A DNA stretch of 64,000 nucleotides, from NCBI GenBank assembly GCA_015680905.1, contig CM027377.1, positions 89,073,001-89,137,000 on the forward strand, read 5' to 3'. Every line of letters starts with the position of its first letter. Positions within the stretch are counted from its first letter, which is position 1. Source of the stretch: Coptis chinensis. Lineage: Eukaryota > Streptophyta > Magnoliopsida > Ranunculales > Ranunculaceae. Positions 10,701 to 21,623 of this stretch are shown one piece after another. The translations under genes and the position numbers were made by a program. Under the pieces are notes generated by a model, which did no database searches, was not told the origin of the DNA, and was given only the letters and a program-made list of their open reading frames with translations.

Positions 10701-11867
10701 TCAATCCTCGGACTCTCTAAACACCTCGCCATCGTGGCGAGGGGCACACTCTCTAGTGGTGGCTCCTGGGCTCGAAGGTCCAAGCGAAAGAGCCGTCCTT
10801 CGGCCGGCGACGACGCCATGCCCTCGTGTGTGTCCTCGAAGCAGAGTCCGTATGAGGTGGGAAGCGTGCAAGCATATCCACTCTAAACTGGCGCTGGGCT
10901 TCCATCTCAGCCCTCGCCTGTTCCCATCTCTCATCCTCTCTCTGGGTGCGGATCTCGAAGTTGTGATGAATAGTCACCATCGTCGAGTCCCGGAGGTCCA
11001 GACAGATAGTGTTTAGTGAACGATGCCCCTATGAAGCATAGCCATGCGTTACGCATCGAACCAACACCTCTCGAAGGCATCCGTGCATCAAAGCAGTCAA
11101 GTCTTCCTCATCCTCGGAGGCATCCCGATGTCCCCAACCTCCTCTTCATTCTCAGCTCCACCATCCTCTTCTTCTTCTTCTCTATCCTCAGCCCTCCTCC
11201 AAACTTGTTGGACACACTCCCTATAGATACGCCGCGTGTTACGGTGCGGGGTAATGTAAATCCTATCGGCGGAGTCGCTTTCATCTTCGGATGATCTTGG
11301 TGATTAACACGGAAGAGGTGCCAAAGTCTTTCCGACCCCCTAATCATGCTCGCAAAAAAACCAAGATACAGAAATCGTGATTTCGCTCCTAGAGTACCTA
11401 TAAGACGTGGAGGCAGGTCGGACCGATGTCGCCGACCTTGTCCTTCCCTAGGACATTCCGACTAATCCATCGGGTCAGAGCCACCGGTTGGTCCCGAGGA
11501 TGCTCGCGAACACAATGGGAGTTTGTATTGTATCTCCCATTGATGACATCGCAAGCCATCGAGGCTCTACCCGTCAAAACCGGGGCTCTGTAGAGTGTGG
11601 CATCGGATGGATTCTAGGCGAATGCCTAGAATCTCACCAACAATCCAAAGAGTCAACTCCTCCTCTTCTTCCTTACCATCACAAAATCCTACTCCCCTCC
11701 AACTCCCCGTGTTGTAGAACCGTCGGACCAAGTCTTCATGGTAGAAGGCTTTCGGTCGAGTACCACAAACTACCCCAGTCTCTACTAGCCAATTCGTCAC
11801 CGTAAAACGGCGCGAAGTGGTCGGCAGTGAAAACTTGCTCCGGTATAATTCGGCGTTGTTGAGCCAT
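10701..11867 (-). pseudogene. ORF B (N1), about 380 codons with frameshifts
   Basis: The start at 11867 (MAQQRR) is conserved at 21624, 33820, 41002 and 47644. Domains in order: an N-terminal PEQ motif; a segment like DLVRRFYNTGSWRGVGFCDG (about 11640-11740); ILGIRLE; the WIGRNVLGKDKV block; LLSMIRGVGKSL leading to LPVLITKI; a long acidic stretch (about 11100-11200, Glu/Asp); and a charged helical C-terminus (TRQATIHHNFEIRTQREDER, about 10900-10990). The frame is broken repeatedly. The VREFYxN-like and LPxLITxI blocks match the PF20167-type pattern, as in ORF A. Confidence 0.75.
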
Positions 11868-12289
11868 CTAGTGTTTGGAATGGAGTGAGGGTTTTAAATA
11901 TGATGTGGTGGTGGTGGTTTAACTTGACCGACTGAAAGAACAGTGGTGGTGGTGGAGTGGTGGCGCGGCAGCACCAAAATTTGTAAATTTCGGTGGTTTT
12001 TGTTGGGTTAAGTTGGTGGAGGTGGTGTGGTTTTAGTTTTAGAGAAGATTTGGGGTTATGATTTGATTTTGGGCGTGGGTTTATTGTATTTTCTTTTTAA
12101 TTTTAATTTTGTTTAGGTTTGGAGCTTTGTTAATGGCGGAATGGAAGATGAAAACGATGAACTGCTTAGGGAGAAAGTAAAGGCGCCGAAGGCCGGGCTG
12201 GTGGGCTGGTTGGCCCCAAAATCGAAATTTTTGATTTTTTCGATTTTTTCGCGAATTTTAATTCAAAATTGCCGCTTCGTTACCGGTCT

Positions 12290-12450
12290 GATTTTTGCGA
12301 ATGAGATATGGAAATGATCAGGAGAGAATTTCCTATCCAATGATCCATAAAACACTCTTTTCCGACTTCAGATGACATACGAGATAATGGAAAATGCCTC
12401 GAAGTGCGTGCATGACGTAAGTTATGCGAACGAATGAACTCTAAATTAAT
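12290..12450 (-). other. Conserved pre-ORF B block (N1)
   Basis: About 160 bp (minus-strand landmarks GAATTCATTC-like, CGCATAACTTACG and CTCCTGATCATTTCCATATC) strongly conserved at 21010-21200, 33230-33410, 41420-41580 and 48070-48260. It has no conserved frame, so it is presumably cis-acting. Confidence 0.6.
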
Positions 12451-12540
12451 AGATTATGTCAATCCGAATCGTAATACAATAAAACGGCCTAAGCAACTCT
12501 AATGGGACATAAAACATTTTAGTATCGAAACATTTAACAC

Positions 12541-12584
12541 ACCCCCCCAAAACAAATTTTTACAAAGCTTAGAAAATTTGTTTT
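12541..12584 (-). other. Pre-ORF B stem-loop plus G-rich module (N1)
   Basis: On the minus strand AACAAATTTTC...AAAAATTTGTTTT can pair and is followed by GGGGGGG. It is equivalent to 33108-33140 and 20886-20936. Confidence 0.6.
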
Positions 12585-12632
12585 TAGCAAATGGTCTTTT
12601 AAAGTCGATTCGAGACTTCCTAGATTACTATG

Positions 12633-12636
<4 letters not shown>

Positions 12637-12679
<43 letters not shown>

Positions 12680-12683
12680 ATAT
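12637..12683. repeat. (TA)n microsatellite
   Basis: Almost pure TA dinucleotides in the pre-ORF B non-coding region. The homologous site is AAAT-rich in E2 (32888-33015). Confidence 0.9.
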
Positions 12684-12820
12684 TATTTTATATATTTTAG
12701 AGAAGAAAAAACAATAAGCAATAAAGACATAATTCACACCATAGAGAAACATGACTCAAAAATCCGAGAAAACATGCAAGAGTGGAAACGTGAACTATGT
12801 GAACCGTGGACTTAGGATCC

Positions 12821-12830
12821 GTACTTACAG
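12821..12830 (-). promoter_or_regulatory. Conserved candidate 5' splice site (N1)
   Basis: The minus strand reads GGCTGTAAGTAC with a donor-like GTAAGTA. It lies in a block (GGTAACCGGGCCCTCCCTAT upstream) conserved in E2, the E2 inverted copy and E0, and degenerate in E1 (GTAAAT). Confidence 0.4.
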
Positions 12831-12927
12831 CCACACACTCCATAGGGAGGGCCCGGTTACCTTAATGGTGCACTCACCAATATATTAAAGTGAAAGGAAG
12901 TGCACCAAACACGTAAATTGAGTCGCT

Positions 12928-13870
12928 TTATAGTCGATACTTCGAGACTTTATCTAAAATATATGTATGAACATGCAGTTGATCATATATCAACAACCGA
13001 AATAGTTGTGGATCATTCCATAAATAAATATCACAGAAAACATATCCAAACACAATGAAACACCAAGATTTCCTACGACGCAGCCTAGTGAAATGAAAGC
13101 GAAGTCGGATAACCCTATTATGTAACCTATCATGCACCTTCTTTTTCATTTTTGAATGAGTGGGTGTTTTAGTAAATAAGTGTGGAAAAGTGAATGGTTG
13201 TGGAGAATATGGTGGATATGGATAAGTTGTAGAAAGACAGCCTGTACACAATGAGGATGTGGTTTTAGCACCGAATTCATTCATTGTGTGTGTAGGGACT
13301 GTCTCAATTCTGAAAATGAAGGTGTCAAATAGTTTGTCCTTCCAAGTATCTGTTTGCTAGGAGGATTTAAAAAATTATGAAGCATAGGAGAAACAAAAGG
13401 ATCGAGTGCAAACTCGAGATTCCTTTGAAAGGGTGGAAGGAGGGGAATCGAGGTGGATGTTGTGCAAGGTAGATCTTGATAGGGTGAATCGTCACCTACT
13501 CGAAGAAACTCATCAATTCCTCATCTAGATTGGTCATATCCACATTACTATGGTAGTCCTCTACATCTTTGAGAAAATCATCTATCCCTTCCTCATCAAT
13601 AATATGTGTATCGACTAGTGTAGGAATGAAAATGTTGGAGTCCGACTTTCCAAAGGAAAGAATTTTGGGCATATGACTATCAGGGAACGTGTTGTTGAAA
13701 TAATCTCGAACAACGCTTTCGATCATGCTAACCTCTCCATCCATAGACAAATCGGGTACCCGTCCTTGTTTTAAAAACATTGACTTCAACAAAGAAGATG
13801 GCCAAAAGACATGGACATTGAACAATCACGCAATTAATGAGCTCATTGGCGGTTGCCAGAAAAGGGCCTA
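12928..13870 (-). pseudogene. Domain X (N1): C-terminal part of the gag-protease polyprotein in place of pol
   Basis: After the protease the frame continues through a linker (VSMIESVVRDYFNNTF, KILSFGKSDSNIF, an acidic stretch DEEGIDDFLKDVED), a Pro/Phe/Tyr-rich stretch (about 13190-13240) and a basic region with KKKVHDRLHNRVIRLRF (about 13100-13160). It then reaches RRKSWCFIVFGYVFCDIYLW (about 13020-13075), an aromatic-rich, possibly membrane-active segment. All pol-less elements here share it. E0, which has pol, lacks the basic/aromatic part. I do not recognise it as a known family. The reading frame is broken at about 13500 and 13290. Confidence 0.65.
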
Positions 13871-14200
13871 AAATGATCTGACAGAGTCGTTAGCGACTTC
13901 TCAGTATCGAGGACTACAAAATCAGCCGGGATAGTAGAAATCCCGAACTTTTACCAAAGACATTTTCGACTACACCCTTAGGATACTTAATAGACCGATC
14001 AGCTAATTGCAACGCCATTTTAGTGGGTTGCATCTTGTCGAGACCTATTTGTCTATACAAATAAAATGGGAGTAAGTTAACACTAGCCCCCGTGTCTAAT
14101 AACGCTGTCGTCGTATAGGAATCTCCTAAGGTGCATTGTACAAGATGGGGATCGACCGTGGTCCTTGTACTTAACAATTCCATTATTTTTAGATAAGGTT
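13871..14200 (-). pseudogene. Aspartic protease (N1)
   Basis: Retropepsin-type protease region. LLDTGASVNLLPFYLYRQIG (about 14040-14110) holds the catalytic DTG. It is followed by LQLADRSIKYPKGVVENV, the family's typical downstream block. The frame is lost near 13960 before the ILGRPFLATANALIN-type second motif. It would mature the gag polyprotein. Confidence 0.85.
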
Positions 14201-16192
14201 GGGAATTGTTCTGTTAAAAGCGCCTTTTTGGTATATTTGTCTTCGCCCTAGTAGTACCACAATTCCTTAAGAAACTTAGCATGATGTGGTAGCTTTTTAA
14301 TAGCTTCGAGGAAGGGAAGGTTTATAGTTAGATTCTTGAAAACGTCCCTAATCTCCTCATAATTTGTATCCCTAGTTAACATGGCTAATTTTTGTGGAAA
14401 CGGTGGTTTCTGTCTATATTTAGCAATGGTGTCACCTGGATGTTTAACCGTGGCTTTTTGTTTCTTAGGTTGTGTTGTAACTGGTACCTCTACAGTGGTA
14501 GGCTCTTCAGTTTCTATTGCGGTACCTAGTAAAATAGTAGGTGTAGGGGCTACTGGTGGGGTAACTATAGGCATAGTTACCTTGTTATCAACCACTCTGC
14601 CAGAACAGAGAGTGGTGATGGCATTTATCTCACCTACATTTTCATATTCATTACTAGTATTATCGGTTACCTCAAAGGCTGTGTTTGTTGTTTTAGGATT
14701 AGGTATTATGTGACTGGCAACACACCTTTGGTTTGGGCTTTATCTTGAGCCAACCGTTGGGTTAAATTATTAACCGATTGTAGAAGCCGTTGGTTAGATT
14801 GAGCCATGGTTTGGAAAAGTTTTTGCTCACTTGTATGAAGGTGTCAAGGCGATCCGGTTGTGTGGGTGTAGTAGTCACGGGTGGTGTGGACGGAACTATT
14901 TCACGTGAATTATTTATGGGTGGATTTTGATAATTATTATTGACCGAACGATACCTCTATTAGCATTATAATTATTATAATTACCTTGACCTTGTGCTTG
15001 ACCTTGTCGAGGTTGCACTTGGTTGTTATAATTATTAAAATTACCCTGACCCTGTCCTTGTCGTAGTGGAGCTTGGTTAAAGCTGTTCGTTGGCCTAACA
15101 TATTGATTATTGTACCCTTGAGGTGTGACTTGTTGGTTATTTCTCCAACCGGAGTTGGGATTTTGTCTCCAAGGGGCGTTAGGTTCACTATTAATGGGAC
15201 AAGCCTGTTCATAGGCTATAGGACAGTGGGAGTCGGGATGCTCAGGACTCCAACAGAAACTACATGGATTTGAATTTACATTCATGACGGGGATAGGCTT
15301 TTGTTGTACAGAAATGGCCTCTACCTTTTTAGTGAGTGATTCGATTAGAGTTTTAAGCTCAGAATCGTGTTTAATTTCAAACATACCGGCGGCCTTAACT
15401 GTTGAAGAAGAACTAGCGGAGCGGGAGTAATCGTCACTACCCCCCCAATTATTATTTCGCTTAGTTTGGTCCTCTAAAAATTTATAATCCTCCGAGGCTC
15501 CTTTGCTTAAGAAACTACCCCCATTCATTATGTCAAGGACTTCTTTATGGTGGTGTAGAAGTCCTTTGAAAAAGGTACGAACTAACGTGTCTTTAAGCTA
15601 AGTTATGGTGTGGACACTCTATAAGCGCATCGCTGAAACGATTCCAAGCCTCGAAAATGATTCATGAGGATTTTGTCGAAAGAAATCAATCTTGGAAAGC
15701 ATCTCATCCGTCTTTAGGGGTGGGTAAAAATGTTCCATAAACAATTTGAACAAGTTTAGCCCACGAGTCCACGAATTAGGGCGCAGGCAGTTAACCAAGA
15801 CGCCTTTATCGGCTAAGGTGAAAGGGAATACCCTTAATTTAATTTGTTCCGCACCAACCGTAGGATAGTGGAATGTTGTTAGGACTTGTTCAATCCTACG
15901 ACGTAATGTCGATAAGGTTTTTCATGGTTTAAACCATGGAAAAACGGGTAACAAATTAAAATATTTAGAGGGATTCTCAAATCCCCACTGGTCCGCTAGA
16001 ACGATGCAAGATTTGGGGCTATCGCCAAGGCTTTGTAGAAGTCCGAGAGGAGTCTCTTTTCTTCCCCATTATATCGTGGTGTGTGTGGAATAGTAGTTAG
16101 AGGTGTAGTGGGTGGTATACTAGATAGATTTGATTGTTGATGTTGTTGTGTATTTACGTTCGGTGTTTTGTTCGGCCGGACCTTAATCTCAT
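14201..16192 (-). pseudogene. gag: gag (N1)
   Basis: The start at 16192 (ATGAGATTAAGG) is conserved between elements. The capsid region is damaged by indels (16000-15560) but FYKALA and the HFYPPLK-type blocks are traceable. A clean 204-codon stretch (14914-15528) carries the zinc knuckle CSFCWSPEHPDSHC (CX2CX4HX4C, about 15225-15270) and a Gln/Asn/Gly-rich tract (QGQGQGNFNNYNNQ). A downstream Pro/Thr/Val-rich segment (14248-14595) contains KHPGDTIAKYRQKPPFPQKL and INLPFLEAIKKLPHHAKFLK, which lead into the protease. The zinc knuckle should bind packaged RNA. Confidence 0.85.
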
Positions 16193-16429
16193 GCAAGACT
16201 AAGTCGAACTTAACTAAACATGCAACACTCCAAACAATTCTGATATACTAGTATAAACCTCTAACAGGAGATGCGAGGTATGGAAGAAAGGAATACCTGA
16301 TTGCGTCCTTGCTTCGCTTATGAATAGCGTCTTGTTTACGCTTGTTCAGTGTATAGAGCAGGTTAGAACACTGAAAAATATGAAAGATCAAAGTTTGAAT
16401 CAAAACTGTGGAAATCCGGAAATTTTAAC

Positions 16430-16690
16430 ATCAAGGCCAACGCCACGCGCTCCGTAATTTTCAATTTTGTTTTATTCACGCTCCAAATTAGGGGTCGCTA
16501 CTCCAAATGGGGCTGGTCGCTCGGTGTGAAAGTCGAAGTTCCAGTGTTTGAGCTGGTCGCTTTTGGTATGGGCGCACGCACGCCAAGGGTAGACGAAATT
16601 CTAGTAACTTAGCTGGTCGCTCTCCTTGAAGGCGCCAGGCCTCGTATTTTCTCGCGGAATTTGTCACGCTGAAATGGGCAACCACAGTAT
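16430..16690 (-). other. 5' leader of N1, GC-rich repeats
   Basis: The minus strand contains several GCGACCAGCT...GAATTT units before a block (ATACTGTGGTTGCCCATTTCA) shared with E2 and E4. It is non-coding. Confidence 0.55.
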
Positions 16691-16761
16691 GTGGGTGGGT
16701 TTAATGGGACTTAAAAATGACTACTTCTACAAGGAAAACAATGCTAAAGTGTAACTAAGAT

Positions 16762-16774
16762 GGCAGCGGCGCCA
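16762..16774 (-). promoter_or_regulatory. Primer binding site of N1
   Basis: The minus strand reads TGGCGCCGCTGCC, 2 nt from the 5' LTR, complementary to the 3' end of plant tRNA-Asp with one mismatch. This is typical of the Athila/Tat group. Confidence 0.9.
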
Positions 16775-16776
16775 TT

Positions 16777-18141
16777 TGATAACTATAAAATGTATAGTTT
16801 TCCTACGAAATGAACGATGAATTCACAACGTAAGTAAACTAAAACTATTTTTTACTAGTCTATTATCAAATCTTCTACTCTCAATGCAAATTGCACTAAG
16901 TGGAGTAGGAAGTTCGTTCCACTCCTAATTCCCTAGCATGGATTGTTTTCTAAGTCTAAGAAATCAGTCTTAAGTCAATGAGAGCTTTAATGAAGGGAAT
17001 TAGACTACGATGCAACTACCCACCTAAATGCAACTAGTCGACTATCAGACAACTAAGGGAATGCTACGTTGATTCGATGTTAAGGAGTTAGAGGGGGGTT
17101 GATTCCACCTTAACTCAACTTAATCCACTAGCGACGAGTCATCGTAATCCGAATTGAACTGCTACGCAGAACAATCGGTTCTTCCTAATCCCTAATTACA
17201 CATGGCATTTCTACCAATTAATAATTAGCATGTGAACGATTAAACCCATTCTCATAGTGAACTAAACGTTTCTAGAGTGGAAAGGAAATTACGACAATTT
17301 CCGATAATTGGAATCAAGCTTTCATCAAGGCTTCTCAACCCCCTCTAATGGAGGTTTAGCCTTGAATCATTCATTCAATCATTTCCATTTAAATTAAATC
17401 TACACATAATATAATATAAAGCATTGAAATTTACTTAATTTAAACAATAATGAATCTAATTTAATGACTAAAATGAAATAAAGACAGGAATTGAAATTAG
17501 ATCTAGAATTGGAAATGACAAAATCGAAATTGATAAAGAATACTACTTTATTTATCTAATCAAATTGAAGAACAAGATTCAAAGGTTTAATCTACTACAA
17601 TGAATTGAAACTAATTAAACTAAGTTCTAAAACTAATTAATGGAGGCTAACTAATCTAGGTCTAACTATCTACCTAACCTAACTGCCATTAACAATGAGG
17701 CAAGCTTTTGTTTTATACATCCAGATCCAAAATCGTGCATGGGCTTGGAGCCATGTTTTGGGCCGAAATCGGGCCCAAAACCCAATTCTTTCAAATTCAA
17801 AAGGCCTCTTCAGCTGCAGTTGGCTTCAATAGACTTTTTGTCCACTTCTGCTCCTCTGATTGGGTCAAGGCTTGGACCATTACAAATCTCTTTCCGAGCC
17901 GGTCGTTTTGACATAAGGTAGGCCTCAATCCGAGGTCCGAGTCCAAAGATATGGCATTCGAAGTTCTCACGACTTTTGCTCCTTTATCTCGCTAAAGTGG
18001 CACATTTCGCACATAATGGACTTTGAAGCCCGAAAATGCATAAAAACACGTAATCAGTATTAACTCTTACTTATTATTCACATAATTGGTCTAACAGTAT
18101 GATTATTAAGGGGTTAAAACTACAGTTTTGGGCTCTTATCA
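16777..18141 (-). repeat. N1 5' LTR (1,365 bp)
   Basis: It has TG...CA termini with the PBS adjacent at its left end, and a TATA box at 17711-17717 on the minus strand. The partner is the LTR at 5757-7116. Confidence 0.92.
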
Positions 18142-18146
18142 AAACC
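18142..18146. repeat. TSD of N1 (right copy)
   Basis: aaacc, identical to 5752-5756. Confidence 0.9.
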
Positions 18147-19240
18147 CAATCCTGAACTTAAAAATTTAATAGAATCTCTTACTAAAAAGATAGAAGCTGC
18201 TTATTTCTATTCAACAAAAACCTATTCCCATCATGAATGTAAACTCCAATCCATGTAATTTATGTTTGAATCCAGAGCGTCCCGACTCCTATTGTCCTCT
18301 CGCTTATGAACAACAACAATCATAACAAGATAATATTTGTTCCATTAATAGAGAACCTAATGCAGCTTGGTGACAAAACCCCAACTTCGGTTGGCGAAAT
18401 AATCAACAACCTCCAAGGTTGTTTAACCTAAATGTTAGGCCAACAAACAATTACAACCAAGCTTAACCGAGGCAAGGACAAGGACAAGGAAATTATAATA
18501 ATTATAACAATAATGATTATAATGCTAATAGAGGAATCGTGCCAGTAAATAATAACTATCAAAATCCACCCATTAATAATCAACGTGACATAGTTCCTGT
18601 CACACAACCTATAGCTAACACTCCTCCACAGCCGGATCGTTTCGACGCCTTTATGCAAACCCAACAATAGATTTTACAAGCTATCCAACTTTTCTTACAG
18701 TAGTTAGCACAAGAGAAAGTACAACCCAAAGGTGTGCTTCCAGGTCAAGCGATACCTAATCCTAAAACAACAAACACAGCCTTTGAGGTAAACGGTACTA
18801 CTAGTAAGGATAATGAAAACGTTGGTGAGCTAAATTCCATCACCACTCTCCATTCAGGCACAGTGGTTGATAATAAAGTATCTATGTCTATAGTTACACC
18901 ACCAATACTCCCTACACCATATATTACACTAGATACGAAAACAGAAACTGAAGGTCCTACCCCTGTAGAGGTACCAGTTAAACCACAGCCTAAGAAACAG
19001 AAAAGTAAGGTTAACCATCCTGTTGATCCATATGCTAAATATAGAGAAAAGCCACCATTTCCTTAGAAATTAGCTATGTTAAACAAGGATACAAATTTTG
19101 ACAAGATTAGGGAAGTTTTTAAAAATCTAACGATAGACTTACCTTTTCTTGAAGCGATTAAAAAGTTACATCACCATGCTAAGTTTCTTAAAGAGTTGAG
19201 TTGTGCACTACTAGGCGTAAGACAAAGACTACTGAAGACG
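18147..19240 (+). pseudogene. gag: gag, C-terminal part (E1)
   Basis: It continues the frame cut at 5756: MKP joins PELKNLIESLTKK. It carries the zinc knuckle CNLCLNPERPDSYC (about 18255-18300; His replaced by Arg at the third ligand), an Asn/Gln/Gly tract (18465-18540), PVNNNYQNPPINNQ and a Pro/Thr-rich linker (18734-19066). The stop at about 18670, another at 19066 and shifts near 18200 make it non-functional. Confidence 0.8.
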
Positions 19241-19787
19241 CCTTTTTAACTGAACAATTTCCAACTTTAATGGAACACAATGGAATCGTTAAAGTACAAG
19301 GCCTGGTCGTCCTACTGTACAATGCACCTTAGGGGATACTCACACGACAACTACTTTATTAGACTTAGGGGCGAGTGTTAACTTACTCCCTTATAATTTA
19401 TATAAACAAATAGATCTACAGGAGATGCAACCTACAACAATGACGTTGTAATTAGCTAATAGGTTTATCAAGTATCCTAAGGGTGTAGTGGACAACGTAC
19501 TGGTTAAGGTTATGGATTTCTACTATCTTGCGGATTTTGTTATCCTCGATACAGAAGTCGCTAACGACTCTGTTCCAATCATTTTAGGGCGTCCTTTCTT
19601 GGCAACTGCCAACACGCTTATAAACTACTGCGATGGTTCGATGTCCTTGTCCTTTGTCCATCTTTCCATTGAGGTCAATGTTTTTAAAACAATCAAATAG
19701 TTTCCTAATACGAATATCGATAGAGAGGTTAGCATGATCGAAAGCTTAGCTCTTGATTATTTCCAAACCACGTTTTCGGATGACTAG
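19241..19787 (+). pseudogene. Aspartic protease (E1), DLG variant
   Basis: TEQFPTL-type sequence is followed by LLDLGASVNLLPYNLYKQID (about 19355-19415) and SVPIILGRPFLATANTLINY (about 19570-19630). The active-site triad reads DLG instead of DTG, as in E0, so this copy would be inactive if the base call is right. Stops at about 19450 and 19700 and a frameshift near 19300 are also present. Confidence 0.8.
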
Positions 19788-20560
19788 ATGCACAAATTCC
19801 TTTCCTTTGGAAGTTCCAACTTCGACAAGGACTCCATGGACGTAGATGAAATTAAGGAAGATTTCCTTCAATTTTTTTGCAACTCTTCCCTACCACCTCG
19901 CGAGTCCCACCCTGCCAACATCCATTTATCCCTTGACGCTATGACGGAAGATGAATTTTTCACCCTATATCCAAGTGATTCTTTTGACCCACCTATTGAG
20001 GAATGTCTGGCATATCTCAAGGCTTCTAATGATCTAGACCTGAGAGCTCTAGCTGACACTCATTCATCTTCCATCACCAATTTCCCCACCTTCCACCTTT
20101 TCAATGGAACTTGGAGTTTGCGCTTGAACCATTTGTTTCTTCTGTGCTTAATAATTTTCTAAATCCTCTTAATATAGAAATAATTCCCAAGGGAAAGGTA
20201 CTTGACACCTTCATTTTCAGAATTGAAACAGTACCCACATTCTCATTTTTTCCATTCGTTCCTTCTAAAACTTATCCATATCTAACATATCTTCCACAAA
20301 CATCCATTTTCTCATGATCATTCACTTGGACACCCTCTCGTTCAAAGATGAAGAAGAAGGTGCATGCTTGGTTACATTCTAGATCTATCAGATTTCGTGT
20401 TCATTTCAGTAAGTTGCGTCGTAGAAAATCTTGGTGCTTGATTCTGTTTGGGGGTGCATTCCATGTTATTTATTTATGGAAAGACCCACAACTCTTTAGG
20501 TTGTTGATATATATATATATATATATATATCCAATTATTTGTTTAAGTCTCGAGTATCTG
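19788..20560 (+). pseudogene. Domain X (E1)
   Basis: It starts within the linker (MHKFLSFGSSNFDKDSMDVD) and contains an acidic DEFFTLYPSDSFDPPIEECL segment and DTFIFRIETVPT (about 20200-20235). The basic KKKVHAWLHSRSIRFRVHF block (about 20350-20410) and RRKSWCLILFGGAFHVIYLW (about 20420-20480) follow. It ends in an (AT)n expansion at 20507-20530. No RT sequence lies between protease and X. Confidence 0.6.
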
Positions 20561-20885
20561 ACTATAAACGACTTATTTTGTTGGTTGGTGTACTTCCTTA
20601 CAATGCCATATATTGGTAAGTGCACCATTCAGGTAACCGGGCCCTCCCTATGGAGTGTGTGGCTGTAAATACCAGATCCTAAGTTCACGTTTAACTAAAT
20701 TCACGTTTTCCACTCTTACATGTTTTCTCAGTTTTTGAGTCATGTTCTTCTATGGTGTGAATTATGTATTTATTGTTTTTCATTTTTCTTATATTAAATC
20801 TTATTCATAAAAAGTAAAAAAAATATCAAAACCATAAAAATTGTAATCTAGGAAGTCTCGGGAATCTGACCTTAAAAGACTCACG

Positions 20886-20936
20886 TTAAAACAAGTTTTC
20901 AAACTTCATTGCCAAAAATTTGTTTGGGGGTGGGGT
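20886..20936 (+). other. Pre-ORF B stem-loop plus G-rich module (E1)
   Basis: AAAACAAGTTTT is followed by AAAAATTTGTTTGGGGGTGGGG (positions 20915-20935). It resembles the true PPT but is 5.5 kb upstream of it. Confidence 0.65.
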
Positions 20937-21009
20937 GTTCATTTTCCATTCTGGATTGTTCAACTTTCCATTTGTGTTGCTTAGGCTGTTTAATTGTATT
21001 ACAATTCGG

Positions 21010-21200
21010 ATTGATATTATCTATGAAATTAGATTTTATTCGTTCGCATAACTTACATCATGCACGCACTTCGAGACATTTACCATCTTCTTATATGTCA
21101 CCCACGGTCGGAATAGAGTGTTTTATAGATCATTGGATTGGAAATTCTCTCCTGATAATTTCCATAGCTCATTTGAAAAAATTGGACCGGTAACGAAGCG
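21010..21200 (+). other. Conserved pre-ORF B block (E1)
   Basis: CGTTCGCATAACTTACATCA and TCTCCTGATAATTTCCATAG are landmarks shared with all ORF B-containing copies. It has no conserved ORF. Confidence 0.6.
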
Positions 21201-21623
21201 GTAATTTTAGTTTGAAGTTGTGAGAAAAATTGAATAAAATTCGAAAAATCAAATTGGGTTTGGACCCAAACTCGTGCGCATGTGCCACGCACGTGCGTCC
21301 CCATCTTCAAACGAACAGTCCCGAGTTTGTTTTCACCACCGCCATTAATAAGCTTTAAACCCTAGAACCAAAATAAAAAAAATAAAAAAAAAAAAAAAAA
21401 AAAGAAAAAGAAAACCTAACTACACCCACGCCCACAATACAATCCCAACTTCAAATCTCCTCCAAACCTCTCCCCCCACCATCCCTAACAATTTCAACCA
21501 CTGAAAATTAGAAAAATTCAAAATAATTTGAACTGCCACGCTACCGCCATAATTTTTTAAGTAAGGTTGTTTCACATTGTTTCCTACACCTTTTACAAAC
21601 CTTCAAATCAGTTCAAACTTCCA

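Larger units (their letters stand above)
5757..18141 (-). mobile_element. Element N1: complete minus-strand pol-less Athila-like retrotransposon (12.4 kb)
   Basis: Two LTRs (5757-7116 and 16777-18141) flank an internal region with, in minus-strand order, PBS, leader, gag, protease, domain X, ORF B, ORF A, 3' non-coding region and PPT. The TSD aaacc is perfect and joins the two halves of the E1 gag when N1 is removed. The LTRs are similar, with about 5-7 differences in the first 300 bp by eye, so the insertion is relatively recent. RT, RNase H and integrase are absent: protease passes into domain X and then to the ORF B leader. The ORFs carry several frameshifts. Confidence 0.92.

Noticed and set aside
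18428..18667. Ile-rich minus-strand ORF
   Set aside because: Antisense of the Asn/Tyr-rich gag tract (AAT/ATT repeats); low complexity only.
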